This document shows positions 28,020 through 37,800 of a DNA stretch of 64,000 bases, piece by piece. The DNA is from Chitinophaga pinensis (GTDB taxonomy: Bacteria; Bacteroidota; Bacteroidia; NS11-12g; UBA955). The stretch is taken from positions 18,445 through 82,444 of the forward strand of contig CAMDUE010000010.1 in the NCBI GenBank assembly GCA_945877575.1, in the 5' to 3' direction. Within the stretch, counting starts at the first letter, position 1; each line of letters starts with the position of its first letter. The notes beneath the pieces were generated by a model. That model had not been told where the DNA came from. It saw nothing but the letters and a program-made list of their open reading frames with translations, and ran no database searches. Position numbers and translations under genes: made by a program.

Positions 28020-29090
28020 TTATTTCGTAAACAACGATTGCGGAATAAGTGTAAGGCTCAGCGTATTGGCGTTTTGACCAGGGAACAACGACGCGCTCGC
28101 ATAGGTAAGATGGTATTTCCATACTTTAAACTTGATTCCCCATCCAAATCCAGCCAAACCGGGCCTAATTTCCGGGCTCATCTCCATTCGGCGTTGATGA
28201 TTGTACCCAAACAGAATGCCCATATTTTTACCCAAAACCAGCTCGCCACCAATGGCTAAATGCCTAAATCCCTTCGCTAAAAAATTAGCTGGATTATTGT
28301 TAACCTCTTGACCTGATAAATCAATTTGCCCGCTGCTCAAATATTGATTGAAAGTCAGATCCCATCTCTGTAAGCTATGCAATACTGCGTGGAACCGGAA
28401 CGGCATGTGAACAGGTTTGTATGAAGCTCCTATTTGAATATTAAAGGGTAAAGATTCTCGTTCTGCATCCTTGTATACCGCAATTTGATAACCCAAGTTC
28501 TTGACTACCATTCCCACTTGCACTCCAGTATCTGAACGGGAATAAAGTGCACCCAAATTCAGGAATGCTCCGTTAGATACGTATGGACCTAAAACCGAAT
28601 AAGCAAAACCTGTTTGAGCGCCAACGTTTAAATGTTTGTGTAGTTTCTTGGCATAACCAATGGTAAATTTTAGTTCATTGGCAATGATGTCTGTTTGGTA
28701 ATTACCGCCTTCATCATACCCTTTCATGGTTCCGTAATCTATATACTGAGCGTGGAATGAGAAGAGTTGCTTCTTTATTTTGAATGCATATCCAGCACCT
28801 CCGTGTCTCACTGGACTCACTCCATTGCTACCGGCAATCAATGTACCGAATGAAGCTCCGTATTGATTCAGAATGCTTTCGTTGAGCAAGGCAGGATTGT
28901 GCACCGCATATTGAATATCAGTCTGTGGTTGAGCAATTAAATATCCTCCCCAAGCTAAACTGCGCGCACTCATAGGAGCATCCAAATTAGCGAATATGCC
29001 CGTTCCACCTATTTGTGCGTTCGCAGAAGAAAAAATACTTCCCCCGAAAAACAGCAAAATAAACCGTATGTAGAATATCTTTTGGAACAT
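28020..29090 (-). CDS. porQ: Type IX secretion system protein PorQ
   Basis: PorQ is an outer-membrane barrel of the T9SS attachment complex, working with PorU, PorV and PorZ. The 356 residues begin at the ATG at 29090 with a signal peptide (MFQKIFYIRFILLFFGGSIFSSANAQ). The family start GGTGIFANLDAPMSARSLAWGGYL and the adjacent HNPALLNESI follow, and the protein ends in alternating strands. Linkage to cmk is common in Bacteroidota. A TTG-initiated extension to 29099 would run into its -7 box and is rejected. Confidence 0.93.
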   Translation of the reverse strand: MFQKIFYIRFILLFFGGSIFSSANAQIGGTGIFANLDAPMSARSLAWGGYLIAQPQTDIQYAVHNPALLNESILNQYGASFGTLIAGSNGVSPVRHGGAGYAFKIKKQLFSFHAQYIDYGTMKGYDEGGNYQTDIIANELKFTIGYAKKLHKHLNVGAQTGFAYSVLGPYVSNGAFLNLGALYSRSDTGVQVGMVVKNLGYQIAVYKDAERESLPFNIQIGASYKPVHMPFRFHAVLHSLQRWDLTFNQYLSSGQIDLSGQEVNNNPANFLAKGFRHLAIGGELVLGKNMGILFGYNHQRRMEMSPEIRPGLAGFGWGIKFKVWKYHLTYASASLFPGQNANTLSLTLIPQSLFTK

Positions 29091-29092
29091 GC

Positions 29093-29123
29093 TTTGCAAA
29101 AATAGGCTTTATTCCGAACTTTG
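29093..29123 (+). promoter_or_regulatory. Predicted promoter of ribF
   Basis: TTTG (29093-29096) and GAACTTTG (29116-29123) are separated by 19 bp, the consensus spacing. The -7 box deviates only at its first base and is followed by CAC. It ends 8 nt before the ribF ATG at 29132, so the leader would be only a few bases. The -33 box overlaps the divergent porQ promoter region. Confidence 0.55.
29097..29104 (-). promoter_or_regulatory. -7 box of porQ, leaderless spacing
   Basis: TATTTTTG on the minus strand ends 6 nt before the porQ ATG at 29090. It overlaps the ribF promoter on the other strand, so the two genes may compete for polymerase. No -33 box is evident. Confidence 0.4.
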
Positions 29124-29131
29124 CACTTCGA

Positions 29132-30076
29132 ATGAATGGCCTCATTTTTGGACTTGACTCTCTAGCTGAGCATCAAGGGTTTGTAATAACCCAAGGAACC
29201 TTTGACGGAGTTCATGGAGGGCATGATTGGGTGCTCAAACGAGTGGTTGACCTTTCCAAGCACCACGGAGTACCTTCTATGCTCATTACATTTCATCCGC
29301 ACCCCAGGCTGATTGTTCACCCAAATGATCCGAGCGTTCAACTTCTTACTTCTATCGAAGAAAAAGCAAAAAAAGTCTTGGCTAAAGGCATTGATACGGT
29401 TTTAGTTTTGGAATTCACCGAAGCTCTGGCTCAGTTAGATCCCGAAGAATTTGTAAAACAAATATTGGTGGAACAACTGAAGGTAAAAGCCATGGTTGTA
29501 GGTTATGATCACCGATTTGGCAAAAATCGCAAAGGTTCGTTCGAAGATTTATTGCAGTTTTCCAAAAAATACAACTTTGAAGTAGACGAAATCAATGCTC
29601 GTTTGATTGACGATATAGCCGTTAGTTCCACCCGTATCAGACAAGCCCTAATGATGGGCGATTTAGCAACCGCCAATAAAATGCTGGGATCACCTTATAC
29701 CCTTTCAGGCAAGGTTGTTCACGGCAATAAAAGAGGGCGCACCATTGGATTTCCAACTGCAAACTTAGAACTATCTGAACCTCATAAACTCATTCCACCG
29801 ATGGGCGTATATGCAGGATATGTAGAAATTGAGGGAGATGACTTTATAGCTCAAAAATTCAGAACCATGATAAATATTGGTGTAAGACCCACAGTAGATG
29901 GCAAGAATTTGAGCATTGAAGCACATATTTTAGATTTTAATTCCGACCTTTACGGGCGAAAAATTGAACTTCAACTCTGTCAGTTTTTAAGAAACGAACA
30001 AAAATTCGATGGAATTGAAGCGCTCAAAATTCAACTAGAAAATGACAAATTAAACACATTGCAAGTACTAATTTGA
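29132..30076 (+). CDS. ribF: Bifunctional riboflavin kinase / FAD synthetase
   Basis: RibF converts riboflavin to FMN and then FAD. The N-terminal adenylyltransferase domain has GTFDGVHGGHDWVL (HxGH site) and VSSTRIRQAL; the C-terminal kinase domain has GKVVHGNKRGRTIGFPTANLEL and INIGVRPTVDG. The 314-residue length is normal. It is the first gene of the plus-strand run that ends with porZ. Confidence 0.96.
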   Translation: MNGLIFGLDSLAEHQGFVITQGTFDGVHGGHDWVLKRVVDLSKHHGVPSMLITFHPHPRLIVHPNDPSVQLLTSIEEKAKKVLAKGIDTVLVLEFTEALAQLDPEEFVKQILVEQLKVKAMVVGYDHRFGKNRKGSFEDLLQFSKKYNFEVDEINARLIDDIAVSSTRIRQALMMGDLATANKMLGSPYTLSGKVVHGNKRGRTIGFPTANLELSEPHKLIPPMGVYAGYVEIEGDDFIAQKFRTMINIGVRPTVDGKNLSIEAHILDFNSDLYGRKIELQLCQFLRNEQKFDGIEALKIQLENDKLNTLQVLI

Positions 30077-31011
30077 GGTCCTTTCATAAACATATTGTAC
30101 TCTTTTTAATGGCTTTTAACGCAGTTTACATCTCTGCTGCAAGTCCATATATCCCCCAAGAAGAAGAAGAAGAAGCTATGCACGAACCTGTGGCTCCACA
30201 GGTAATTGATACCACAGAATCTGAACTTGAAGACCCAGACAATTTCATTCTAGATGACACCGAAAGCCCTGATTCAGTATCAGGTAGCATATTTCTACCC
30301 GGCTATTACCCAGAATATGACTTCTATTTCCGGTTTGATAGCATGCCTATTGACCCTTACAGATATGATTTAAGAAGGTTAAACGGTGAATTTGTCTTCC
30401 CAATGCTTTTCGAAGATTGTGGATTTGCACTTCCGCATCCGGGTAAAACGAATTCTTCTTTCGGCTGGCGCCGAGGACGTGTACACGCTGGAATTGATCT
30501 TCAATTGAATAAAGGCGATACCGTTAGAGTAGCCTTTGATGGCGTTGTGAGAGCTTCTCACTTCCACTCAGGGTACGGAAACGTGGTAATTGTTAGACAT
30601 TACAATGGACTAGAAACACTCTACGGGCATTTATCGCTGCGATACGTAAAGCCTGGCGACCTCATAAATGCTGGGCAGGTTGTTGGATTGGGAGGTTCAA
30701 CAGGACGAAGTACGGGTCCACATCTTCACTTTGAAACGCGCTTGTTTGGCAGACCTTTCGATCCTACAAAACTCATTGATTTCAAAAACGACAGTTTGGT
30801 GAGTAATGTATTGGTAGTCAATCAAAAACTTTTCCAGCTCCCTTACAGTAAAACAAACATCAAACGCGGCCGCAAACGCAGACATTCAAGAAAAAGACGC
30901 AAAAGAAGAAGAGCCTACAATATTGAGAACATTTCTCCGTTTGAGGTATTTGACCAAACAAAAACAGTATTAGATCCCCAAAAAACCGCATTTTTCACCT
31001 CAGAATCATAA
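30073..31011 (+). CDS. M23-family peptidoglycan endopeptidase with arginine-rich tail
   Basis: A 312-residue exported peptidase of the lysostaphin/LytM type. A TTG start overlaps the ribF stop by 4 bp (TTGA) and gives a good signal peptide (MRSFHKHIVLFLMAFNAVYISAAS). Next comes an acidic stretch (EEEEEAMHEP). The catalytic domain at roughly 120-225 has RVHAGIDLQ (metal-binding His and Asp) and HLHFE. After it lies a very basic segment near residues 262-285 (RGRKRRHSRKRRKRRRAY). It probably trims cell-wall crosslinks during growth or motor assembly. Confidence 0.88.
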   Translation: MRSFHKHIVLFLMAFNAVYISAASPYIPQEEEEEAMHEPVAPQVIDTTESELEDPDNFILDDTESPDSVSGSIFLPGYYPEYDFYFRFDSMPIDPYRYDLRRLNGEFVFPMLFEDCGFALPHPGKTNSSFGWRRGRVHAGIDLQLNKGDTVRVAFDGVVRASHFHSGYGNVVIVRHYNGLETLYGHLSLRYVKPGDLINAGQVVGLGGSTGRSTGPHLHFETRLFGRPFDPTKLIDFKNDSLVSNVLVVNQKLFQLPYSKTNIKRGRKRRHSRKRRKRRRAYNIENISPFEVFDQTKTVLDPQKTAFFTSES

Positions 31012-31015
31012 TAAA

Positions 31016-31741
31016 GTGAGCATCAAGGTTGAACAATTAACCAAAACATACGGAAAACAAGTGGCAGTAGATGCCATTAGTTTTGATATACCAACAGGAC
31101 AGGTAGTTGGTTTCTTAGGCCCCAACGGCGCCGGAAAATCGACAACCATGAAAATAATCACAGGCTATATCCCTCCAACATCTGGTACGGGAACGGTTTG
31201 TGGAATTGACCTAGTTCAAGATAGCATTGAAGTGAGAAAGTTGGTTGGATATCTTCCAGAAAACAATCCCTTGTATTTAGATATGTATGTTAAAGAATAT
31301 CTCGAATTCATTGCAGGGATCTCTGGGGTCAAACATATCAAACCCGCTGTTGAACGTGCCATTGAAATGACCAAGCTCACCCCCGAAAGACACAAAAAAG
31401 TGGGCCAACTTTCTAAAGGATACCGTCAACGCGTTGGATTAGCCCAAGCTCTCATTCACGAACCCAAAGTATTGATTTTGGATGAACCTACGAGTGGATT
31501 AGACCCCATTCAAGTAGTTGAAATTAGACAAGTCATTAAAGACTTAGGCAAAGATAAAACCGTTTTGCTCAGCACTCACATCATGCAAGAGGTAGAAGCT
31601 ATGTGCGATAGAGTGATTATGATTAGCAAAGGAAAACTAGTTGCCGATGATCTTGTTACTACATTAACCAAAGACGGAAAATCGTTGGAAGACACTTTCC
31701 GCTCGCTTGCAAATTCTGACAACCATGTTGAGCATATATAA
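31016..31741 (+). CDS. gldA: Gliding-motility ABC transporter ATP-binding protein GldA
   Basis: The 241-residue ATPase of the GldAFG transporter. Walker A GPNGAGKST, signature LSKGYRQR, Walker B VLILDEPTSGLDP and the switch His in STHIMQEVEAMC are intact. The GldA name rests on its position directly before gldF and gldG; sequence alone would fit any ABC-2 type ATPase. It starts at a GTG 4 bp after the peptidase stop, and its end overlaps gldF by 17 bp. Confidence 0.92.
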   Translation: MSIKVEQLTKTYGKQVAVDAISFDIPTGQVVGFLGPNGAGKSTTMKIITGYIPPTSGTGTVCGIDLVQDSIEVRKLVGYLPENNPLYLDMYVKEYLEFIAGISGVKHIKPAVERAIEMTKLTPERHKKVGQLSKGYRQRVGLAQALIHEPKVLILDEPTSGLDPIQVVEIRQVIKDLGKDKTVLLSTHIMQEVEAMCDRVIMISKGKLVADDLVTTLTKDGKSLEDTFRSLANSDNHVEHI

Positions 31742-32456
31742 AAAAGAAGTAAGAAGCTTTCTAGGCTCGCTGATTGCCTACATTGTCATGGGTGTTTTTC
31801 TCATCTTAACAGGACTGTTTCTATGGTTTGTAGATGGTAACAGCATCTTTGACTTGGGAGTGGCCAGCTTACAAGTAATGTTTGATATCTCTCCTTACAT
31901 TCTCATTTTCTTGGTCTCTGCCATCACCATGAAAAGCATTTCCGATGAAAAACGTTTGGGTACTCTTGAAATAATCACCACCAAACCCATCACCGACTTA
32001 CAAATAATCTTGGAAAAATACTTTGCAGCTCTCACACTCGTTGCTTTTACCCTTTTGTTAACCTCTTTCTATGCTTACTCAGTCTACAACTTAGCACTTC
32101 CAGTGGGCAATATCGACTTAGGTTCTATGTTGGGCAGTTACTTGGGATTGTTTCTTCTGGCTGCTTGTTATGCCAGTATCGGACTATTTGCTAGTTCACT
32201 TACCGACAACCAAATTGTAGCACTCATAATATCTATGGTTTTATCGTTCTTCTTTTTCGCAGTCTTGGGCATGTTGGGCGACCTTGAAATCTTAGATAAA
32301 ATTGGAAGAAGTTTAAATTGGTTCAGTTTAGAATTTCACTATAATTCGATCAGTCGAGGCGTAGTTGATACTCGTGATTTGGTGTTTTTCTTAGGATTTA
32401 TTTCTGTTTTCCTTGGGGGAACTAAGTTGGTGTTTGAAAGTAGAAAATGGTCATGA
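31725..32456 (+). CDS. gldF: Gliding-motility ABC transporter permease GldF
   Basis: A 243-residue ABC-2 type permease with about six hydrophobic segments, starting MLSIYKKEVRSFLGSLIAYIVMGVFL. The conserved MKSISDEKRLGTLEIITTKPI loop is typical. I start at the ATG at 31725, which overlaps the gldA coding end; a TTG at 31707 is unlikely. It partners with GldA and GldG. Confidence 0.93.
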   Translation: MLSIYKKEVRSFLGSLIAYIVMGVFLILTGLFLWFVDGNSIFDLGVASLQVMFDISPYILIFLVSAITMKSISDEKRLGTLEIITTKPITDLQIILEKYFAALTLVAFTLLLTSFYAYSVYNLALPVGNIDLGSMLGSYLGLFLLAACYASIGLFASSLTDNQIVALIISMVLSFFFFAVLGMLGDLEILDKIGRSLNWFSLEFHYNSISRGVVDTRDLVFFLGFISVFLGGTKLVFESRKWS

Positions 32457-34198
32457 ATAGTAAGAAGCACTCATTTTCACAATTCGCAGCACTCATTTTG
32501 GTTGTTTTTGTTGCCAATATTTTGGGCAACATGTATTATCAACGATTTGACCTTACTGCTGAAAAACGTTACACCCTCAGTGAAACCAGCAAAAAACTGG
32601 CTTCTAAACTCGATGAAAGCCTGTATTTCAGACTCTTTTTGGACGGTGAGATGTCTGCTAAATTCAAGAGGCTCAAACTTGAAATTAGAGATCTAGCCTA
32701 CGAATTCAGAGAAGCCAGCAATCAAAAAATAGAAATAGAAATTGTTGATCCTTTTGCCGATGCCAAAGACTCAGAAATGAGCGACTTGCTTCAAAGCTTT
32801 GCAGATAAAGGCATTGAACCTGTTAGAGATGTTGATCGCGAAAACGCCGATGAAACCCGCATAAAATATTTGCTTCCCGGAGCAGAAGTTCTATATAAGG
32901 GACGCAGTGCGGCGGTTAATTTCTTTGAATACGACATAGCAAAAAGTCCAGATGAAAATATCGCTGCGGCCATTGACAACATTGAATACGAAATAGCCAA
33001 TGGTTTACGCCAAGTATCCAATGAAAAGAATAAAAATGTAGTTGTTGCAGACGGAAACGGTGAGATGGTAGACCAACGGGTTCAAGCATTTGCCGCTGAA
33101 TTGTCTAAATACTACAACATTTCGGCACTTAACTTGAATTTCTCTGACCCTGAAGCAGCTCGTCCTTGGGAACAACAAATCCAACAAAACCCAGAAAACG
33201 CCGAATCAATATTCATCAATGGACTACACAAGAGACTGAATTTAAATGATTTACTCATTGTTATAAAGCCCATCAAAGACTACAGCAACCAAGAACTGTA
33301 TTTGATTGATCAGTTTTTAATGAAAGGCGGTAAAGTGCTGTGGCTGATTGATCCTGTTAACATTGAAATAGATAGTTTCCGCAATTACAAAGAGGTTATG
33401 GCCATGCCCTACAACCTCGAAAACATCACAGCCGCACTATTCAATTACGGAATTGGACTAAAGAACAACCTCCTCACTGATTTAAAATGCAACCGCATAC
33501 CCATTCCCAACGGTGGCCGGATGGAATTGGTTGATTTCCCTTATTTCCCACTTTTTGGAGAACCAGAATTCCCTCATAACATCACCAAAAACATCGGTAC
33601 GGTGTGGATGCAGTTCCCCGCTACTTTGGAACCAAAAGTTCGTCCCAAATTAGACATTATACCTTTGTTATCTTCTACACCCTATTCAAAATCCATCACC
33701 ACCCCAGCACCTGTTGATCTGGAAAGAATCTACATTCAATCGAAAGACGAGAATTACCGCAAAACGATGAATCAGGGTGAACAAATTGTGGCTGCTCTGA
33801 TGCAAGGAGAGTTCCGTTCAAGGTATCGTTTGATGAAAAAATACACCGATGAACCTTTCCTTGAGTCAGGAAATAGTAAAATGATTGTAGTCGCTGATGC
33901 AGATATCATCAGAAATCCTGTAGGATCTGAGGGTATGATTTACCCTACCGGTTACGATCGAATTTCTCAATTCACCTTTGCCAACAAAAAATTCCTACTC
34001 AATTGCATTGACTATCTCATTGATGATAATGGACTTATAGAAATAAGAGCCAAGGAAAGAACCGTTCGATTACTAGATCCAGAAAAATCTAAAACCGAAC
34101 GCACTTACTGGCAATGGTTCAGTATGTTGGTACCTTTGGCCATTATGATTATTTATGGGATTATAGACTATTTCATACGCATTAAGCGTTATACCTAA
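32447..34198 (+). CDS. gldG: Gliding-motility ABC transporter component GldG
   Basis: GldG is the large substrate-binding-like component of the gliding ABC transporter. The 583 residues have an N-terminal membrane anchor (about 10-30), a long periplasmic part with the family motif DLTAEKRYTLSETSKKL, then VDPFADAK and a nucleotide-hydrolase-like core, and a C-terminal membrane helix (about 555-578). Two ATG codons (32447, 32453) lie in the gldF end; either gives a similar product. The 10-bp overlap with gldF indicates coupling. Confidence 0.93.
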   Translation: MVMNSKKHSFSQFAALILVVFVANILGNMYYQRFDLTAEKRYTLSETSKKLASKLDESLYFRLFLDGEMSAKFKRLKLEIRDLAYEFREASNQKIEIEIVDPFADAKDSEMSDLLQSFADKGIEPVRDVDRENADETRIKYLLPGAEVLYKGRSAAVNFFEYDIAKSPDENIAAAIDNIEYEIANGLRQVSNEKNKNVVVADGNGEMVDQRVQAFAAELSKYYNISALNLNFSDPEAARPWEQQIQQNPENAESIFINGLHKRLNLNDLLIVIKPIKDYSNQELYLIDQFLMKGGKVLWLIDPVNIEIDSFRNYKEVMAMPYNLENITAALFNYGIGLKNNLLTDLKCNRIPIPNGGRMELVDFPYFPLFGEPEFPHNITKNIGTVWMQFPATLEPKVRPKLDIIPLLSSTPYSKSITTPAPVDLERIYIQSKDENYRKTMNQGEQIVAALMQGEFRSRYRLMKKYTDEPFLESGNSKMIVVADADIIRNPVGSEGMIYPTGYDRISQFTFANKKFLLNCIDYLIDDNGLIEIRAKERTVRLLDPEKSKTERTYWQWFSMLVPLAIMIIYGIIDYFIRIKRYT

Positions 34199-34206
34199 TC
34201 TCAGAT

Positions 34207-34809
34207 ATGTACGAGTTTATTGAAGGCAAATTAGAATCGCTTACACCCACGCACGCAGTGATTGAATGTCAAGGAATTGGCTATTTTACTCATATTTCAT
34301 TAAATACGTTTGAAGCGGTAAAATCTCAAAAGCAAGTACGTTTATTCATTGAACAGGTTTTCAAAGTGGAGAATCAAAGTCCTGTGAGCATTCAGCTTTA
34401 TGGCTTTGCCGATCCCAACGAACGACAAATGTTCAGGCAGCTAACATCTATCAGCGGCGTTGGCAATAATACGGCCATCATCATGTTGTCTAGTTTAGAC
34501 CCAGACACATTGATTTCGGCCATATTGAACGGCAATGTGGGTTTATTGAAAAGCATCAAAGGAATTGGCGAAAAAACAGCCCAGCGCATCGTGCTGGAAC
34601 TGCGAGATAAACTGGCTGGCAAGAAAATGACTCAAAACTTACCGGGTCTAAATCAAGCTTCTGATGCCATTACCGAAGCCATGACGGCACTAACGGTTTT
34701 GGGTTACCAAAAGGCGGCTGCAGAAAAAGCCCTTCTTAAGGTAAGCAAAGACCTTGGAACCCTTGCCACGGTTGAGGAATTGATAAAAAATTCACTTAAA
34801 ATTTTGTAA
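34207..34809 (+). CDS. ruvA: Holliday junction DNA helicase subunit RuvA
   Basis: RuvA binds Holliday junctions and loads RuvB. The 200 residues have the N-terminal OB fold (MYEFIEGKLESLTPTHAVIE), two helix-hairpin-helix motifs (ISGVGNNTAIIML, IKGIGEKTAQRIVLEL) and the C-terminal domain (ITEAMTALTVLGYQKAAAEKAL). It is located between gldG and sprA, as ruvA is next to sprA in many relatives. Confidence 0.97.
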   Translation: MYEFIEGKLESLTPTHAVIECQGIGYFTHISLNTFEAVKSQKQVRLFIEQVFKVENQSPVSIQLYGFADPNERQMFRQLTSISGVGNNTAIIMLSSLDPDTLISAILNGNVGLLKSIKGIGEKTAQRIVLELRDKLAGKKMTQNLPGLNQASDAITEAMTALTVLGYQKAAAEKALLKVSKDLGTLATVEELIKNSLKIL

Positions 34810-34810
34810 A

Positions 34811-37800
34811 TTGCAGGCTTACATCTCATTAAACGTGTTGAAAAGAGCGGTATTATCGGGAATTTTATGGATGTCCATCGCTGGCTTTAATGGCTTGCTG
34901 TCTCAAACCACTTCAGATTCTACCACGAAATATAAGGTTCATAAAAGTGGTCAAAATGACCCCAACAATCAAAAAGCATCTAACGTAGACCTTGAAGATC
35001 CGCTTTCAGTGGTATGGAAATACAATCCCAAGCAAAACCGCTACGAAGCCTTCAAACAAGTGGGTTCACTCTCCTATCCCACGGGGCAGAATTTATCTGT
35101 GACTGAATATTATCAGAAGTTAGAAAAAGAGAAAAACGCTGAATACAACAGGCTTAAGTCGCAAAACACCGATTATTCGCAATCAGTAAATAAAGGGGGC
35201 ATCACTGAATACATCAAAGCTGAATTAGGAAATCCTGCCGTATCAAAAATCTTTGGTGCCGGTGGAGTTGACTTTCAGATGACCGGATCAGCCATGGTGA
35301 AAATTGGCGGAACCATAAACGAGTACCGCAATCCAAATTACAGCAAAAGACAACAAAAGTATTTTGTGCCTGTTTTTGATCAGCAATTGCAAATATCTGC
35401 CAACGGTAATGTGGGTGAATTTGTGAAATTGGGAATCAATTACGACACTGAGGCGCAATTTGAATTTGACAACCAAACCAATCTTGGTTGGAAAGGCAAA
35501 CCCGATGGTATTTTAAAAGACGTGCAGGTAGGTAATGTGAACATGAACCTACCCACCCAGTTGATTAAGCCAGCGAACAACCTGTTCGGATTTTCCAACA
35601 CCATGCAATTTGGTAAAACCACCATCAAAACGGTTTTTTCTCAAAATCGCGGACAAAGCACGGAAACCGTTTTAAAAGGTGGGGCTCAAATGAACGAGTT
35701 CAAAATCACCGCCGATAATTACGATCAAAACAGACACTTTTTCTTATCTCAATTCTTCCAAGAGAACTACAATAAATCGTTGGAAAACCTTCCCATTGTT
35801 TCCAGTGGAGTGATTGTAAACCGAGTAGAAGTTTGGGTAACCAACAGAAATGCCAACGTTGAAACTCCTCGTGACATTATGGCTTTCATGGACTTAGGTG
35901 AACCGAAGCCCTACAGAAGCTCGTTAAACATAGGCTCTCAAGTTGCTGCAGACAATACCGCCAATTCCTTGTTTTCTTCGCTGCAAAGCAATCCAGCAAT
36001 CAGAAGAACAGGTACTTCGATTGATGCGATTTACTCAACCTTCCCCAATTTTGAGCAAACGTTGGATTTTGATTTGTTGAACTATGCACGTCAACTGAAA
36101 GAGAATGAATTCAGTTTGAATCAGCAATTGGGTTATATCTCCTTAAACCAACCCCTGAACAACGATGAAATTTTAGCAGTAGCTTTTGAATACACCTACA
36201 ACGGTGAAACCTTCCAAGTAGGTGAATTCTCCAGAGATATTGCCCCAGGTGATCAGCAATTGCTGTACTTGAAAATGTTGAAGGGCAATACCATTAGAAC
36301 CCGCTTGCCAATTTGGGACTTGATGATGAAAAACGTTTACAGCTTAAACACTTATTCGCTTTCGTTGGAAGACTTCAAATTGAATGTAATCTATGCAGAT
36401 GATACCAGCGGCGCTGACTATAACTACCTTCCTATTGGGACTGCAGATGTTCCAGCATTAAAAAATGGAAATCCGTTGATTCGTGTTTTTGGACTTGACA
36501 AATTGAACCGACAACAAGAAGCCAAACCCGATGGAATTTTTGACGCCATAGAGGGCATAACCATTCAAACCAAAATGGCCCGAGTGATTTTTCCAGTCAC
36601 TGAACCCTTTGGCGATTATTTAAAAGACATTTTTGGAACACGAAATGATTTGGCAGACTACTACTGCTATCAAGCATTGTATGATTCTACCAAGTTCCTT
36701 GCGGCTCAAGACGTCAAACACAATAAGTTTTTCCTTCAAGGTAGTTACAAAAGTACCAACGGTGCTGAATTGTTCTTGGGGACAACTAATTTGCAAAGAG
36801 GTTCTGTACGGGTAACTGCAAACGGTCGTCCGCTTCAAGAAGGCATGGATTACGAGGTTGATTATGCCATGGGACGTGTGAGAATCATCAATCAAGGTTT
36901 GTTGCAAGGTGGTGCAGAAATCAGAGCAAGCGCCGATGGTCAAAGCATGTTCAATATCCAACAAAAAACATTGCTTGGAGGTAGAGTTGAGCATAAATTC
37001 AATAAGAACTTCATGATGGGAGCAACTGCACTTCACATGTATGAACGTCCTCTTACATCAAAGACCAACTTCAACGAAGAACCTTTATTGAATACCATTT
37101 TTGGTGCTGATTTGGCCTACAGTTCAAAATCTAGATTTTTAACCAAATTGGTAGATAAACTGCCATTTTTAGAGACCAAAGAAATATCGAACATCACGGC
37201 TTACGCCGAATTTGCAAAAATCATTCCTCACAACCATAAATCTCAAGGAGATCAGCGTGGAGTATCAAACTTGGAAGACTTTGAAGCAGCTGAATTGCCC
37301 AATGATTTCAAGGTTGTTAATAACTGGGTTGTAGCTAGTGTGCCTCAAAAGCAACCCGACTTTTTTCCAGAAACAAATTTGACTGATAAACGTAAATGGC
37401 TCAACAAAAGCGCCCGTTTGAGCTTTTATACGATTGACCAGTTGTTCTACAGAGATCTTGACATGCCCGATAACATACGAAAACGGGTAGATCAAATCTT
37501 GAGTGACCCTTTCATGCGTCAAATTGACCAAAGAGAGGTGTTTCCTGAAAGAAACTTCCCACAGGGAACTGCTACCATCCTTCCAACTTTAGATTTGGCA
37601 TTCAACCCTTATGAACGCGGAATGTACAATTTCAACGCTGACGCTAATGAACTTCTTCCAAACGGCCGATTTATAGATCCCAGAAAAAGTTGGGCGGGTA
37701 TCATGCGTCGTGTAGATCAAAATGATTTTGAAGCTGCAAATATAGATTACATTGAAATCTGGTTGATGGATCCATTGTATCACAACAATAACTTGAAAGG

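Noticed and set aside
36620..37036. Minus-strand frames of 60-140 residues across sprA
   Set aside because: They lie wholly within sprA, are Cys/His-rich antisense translations and have no support.
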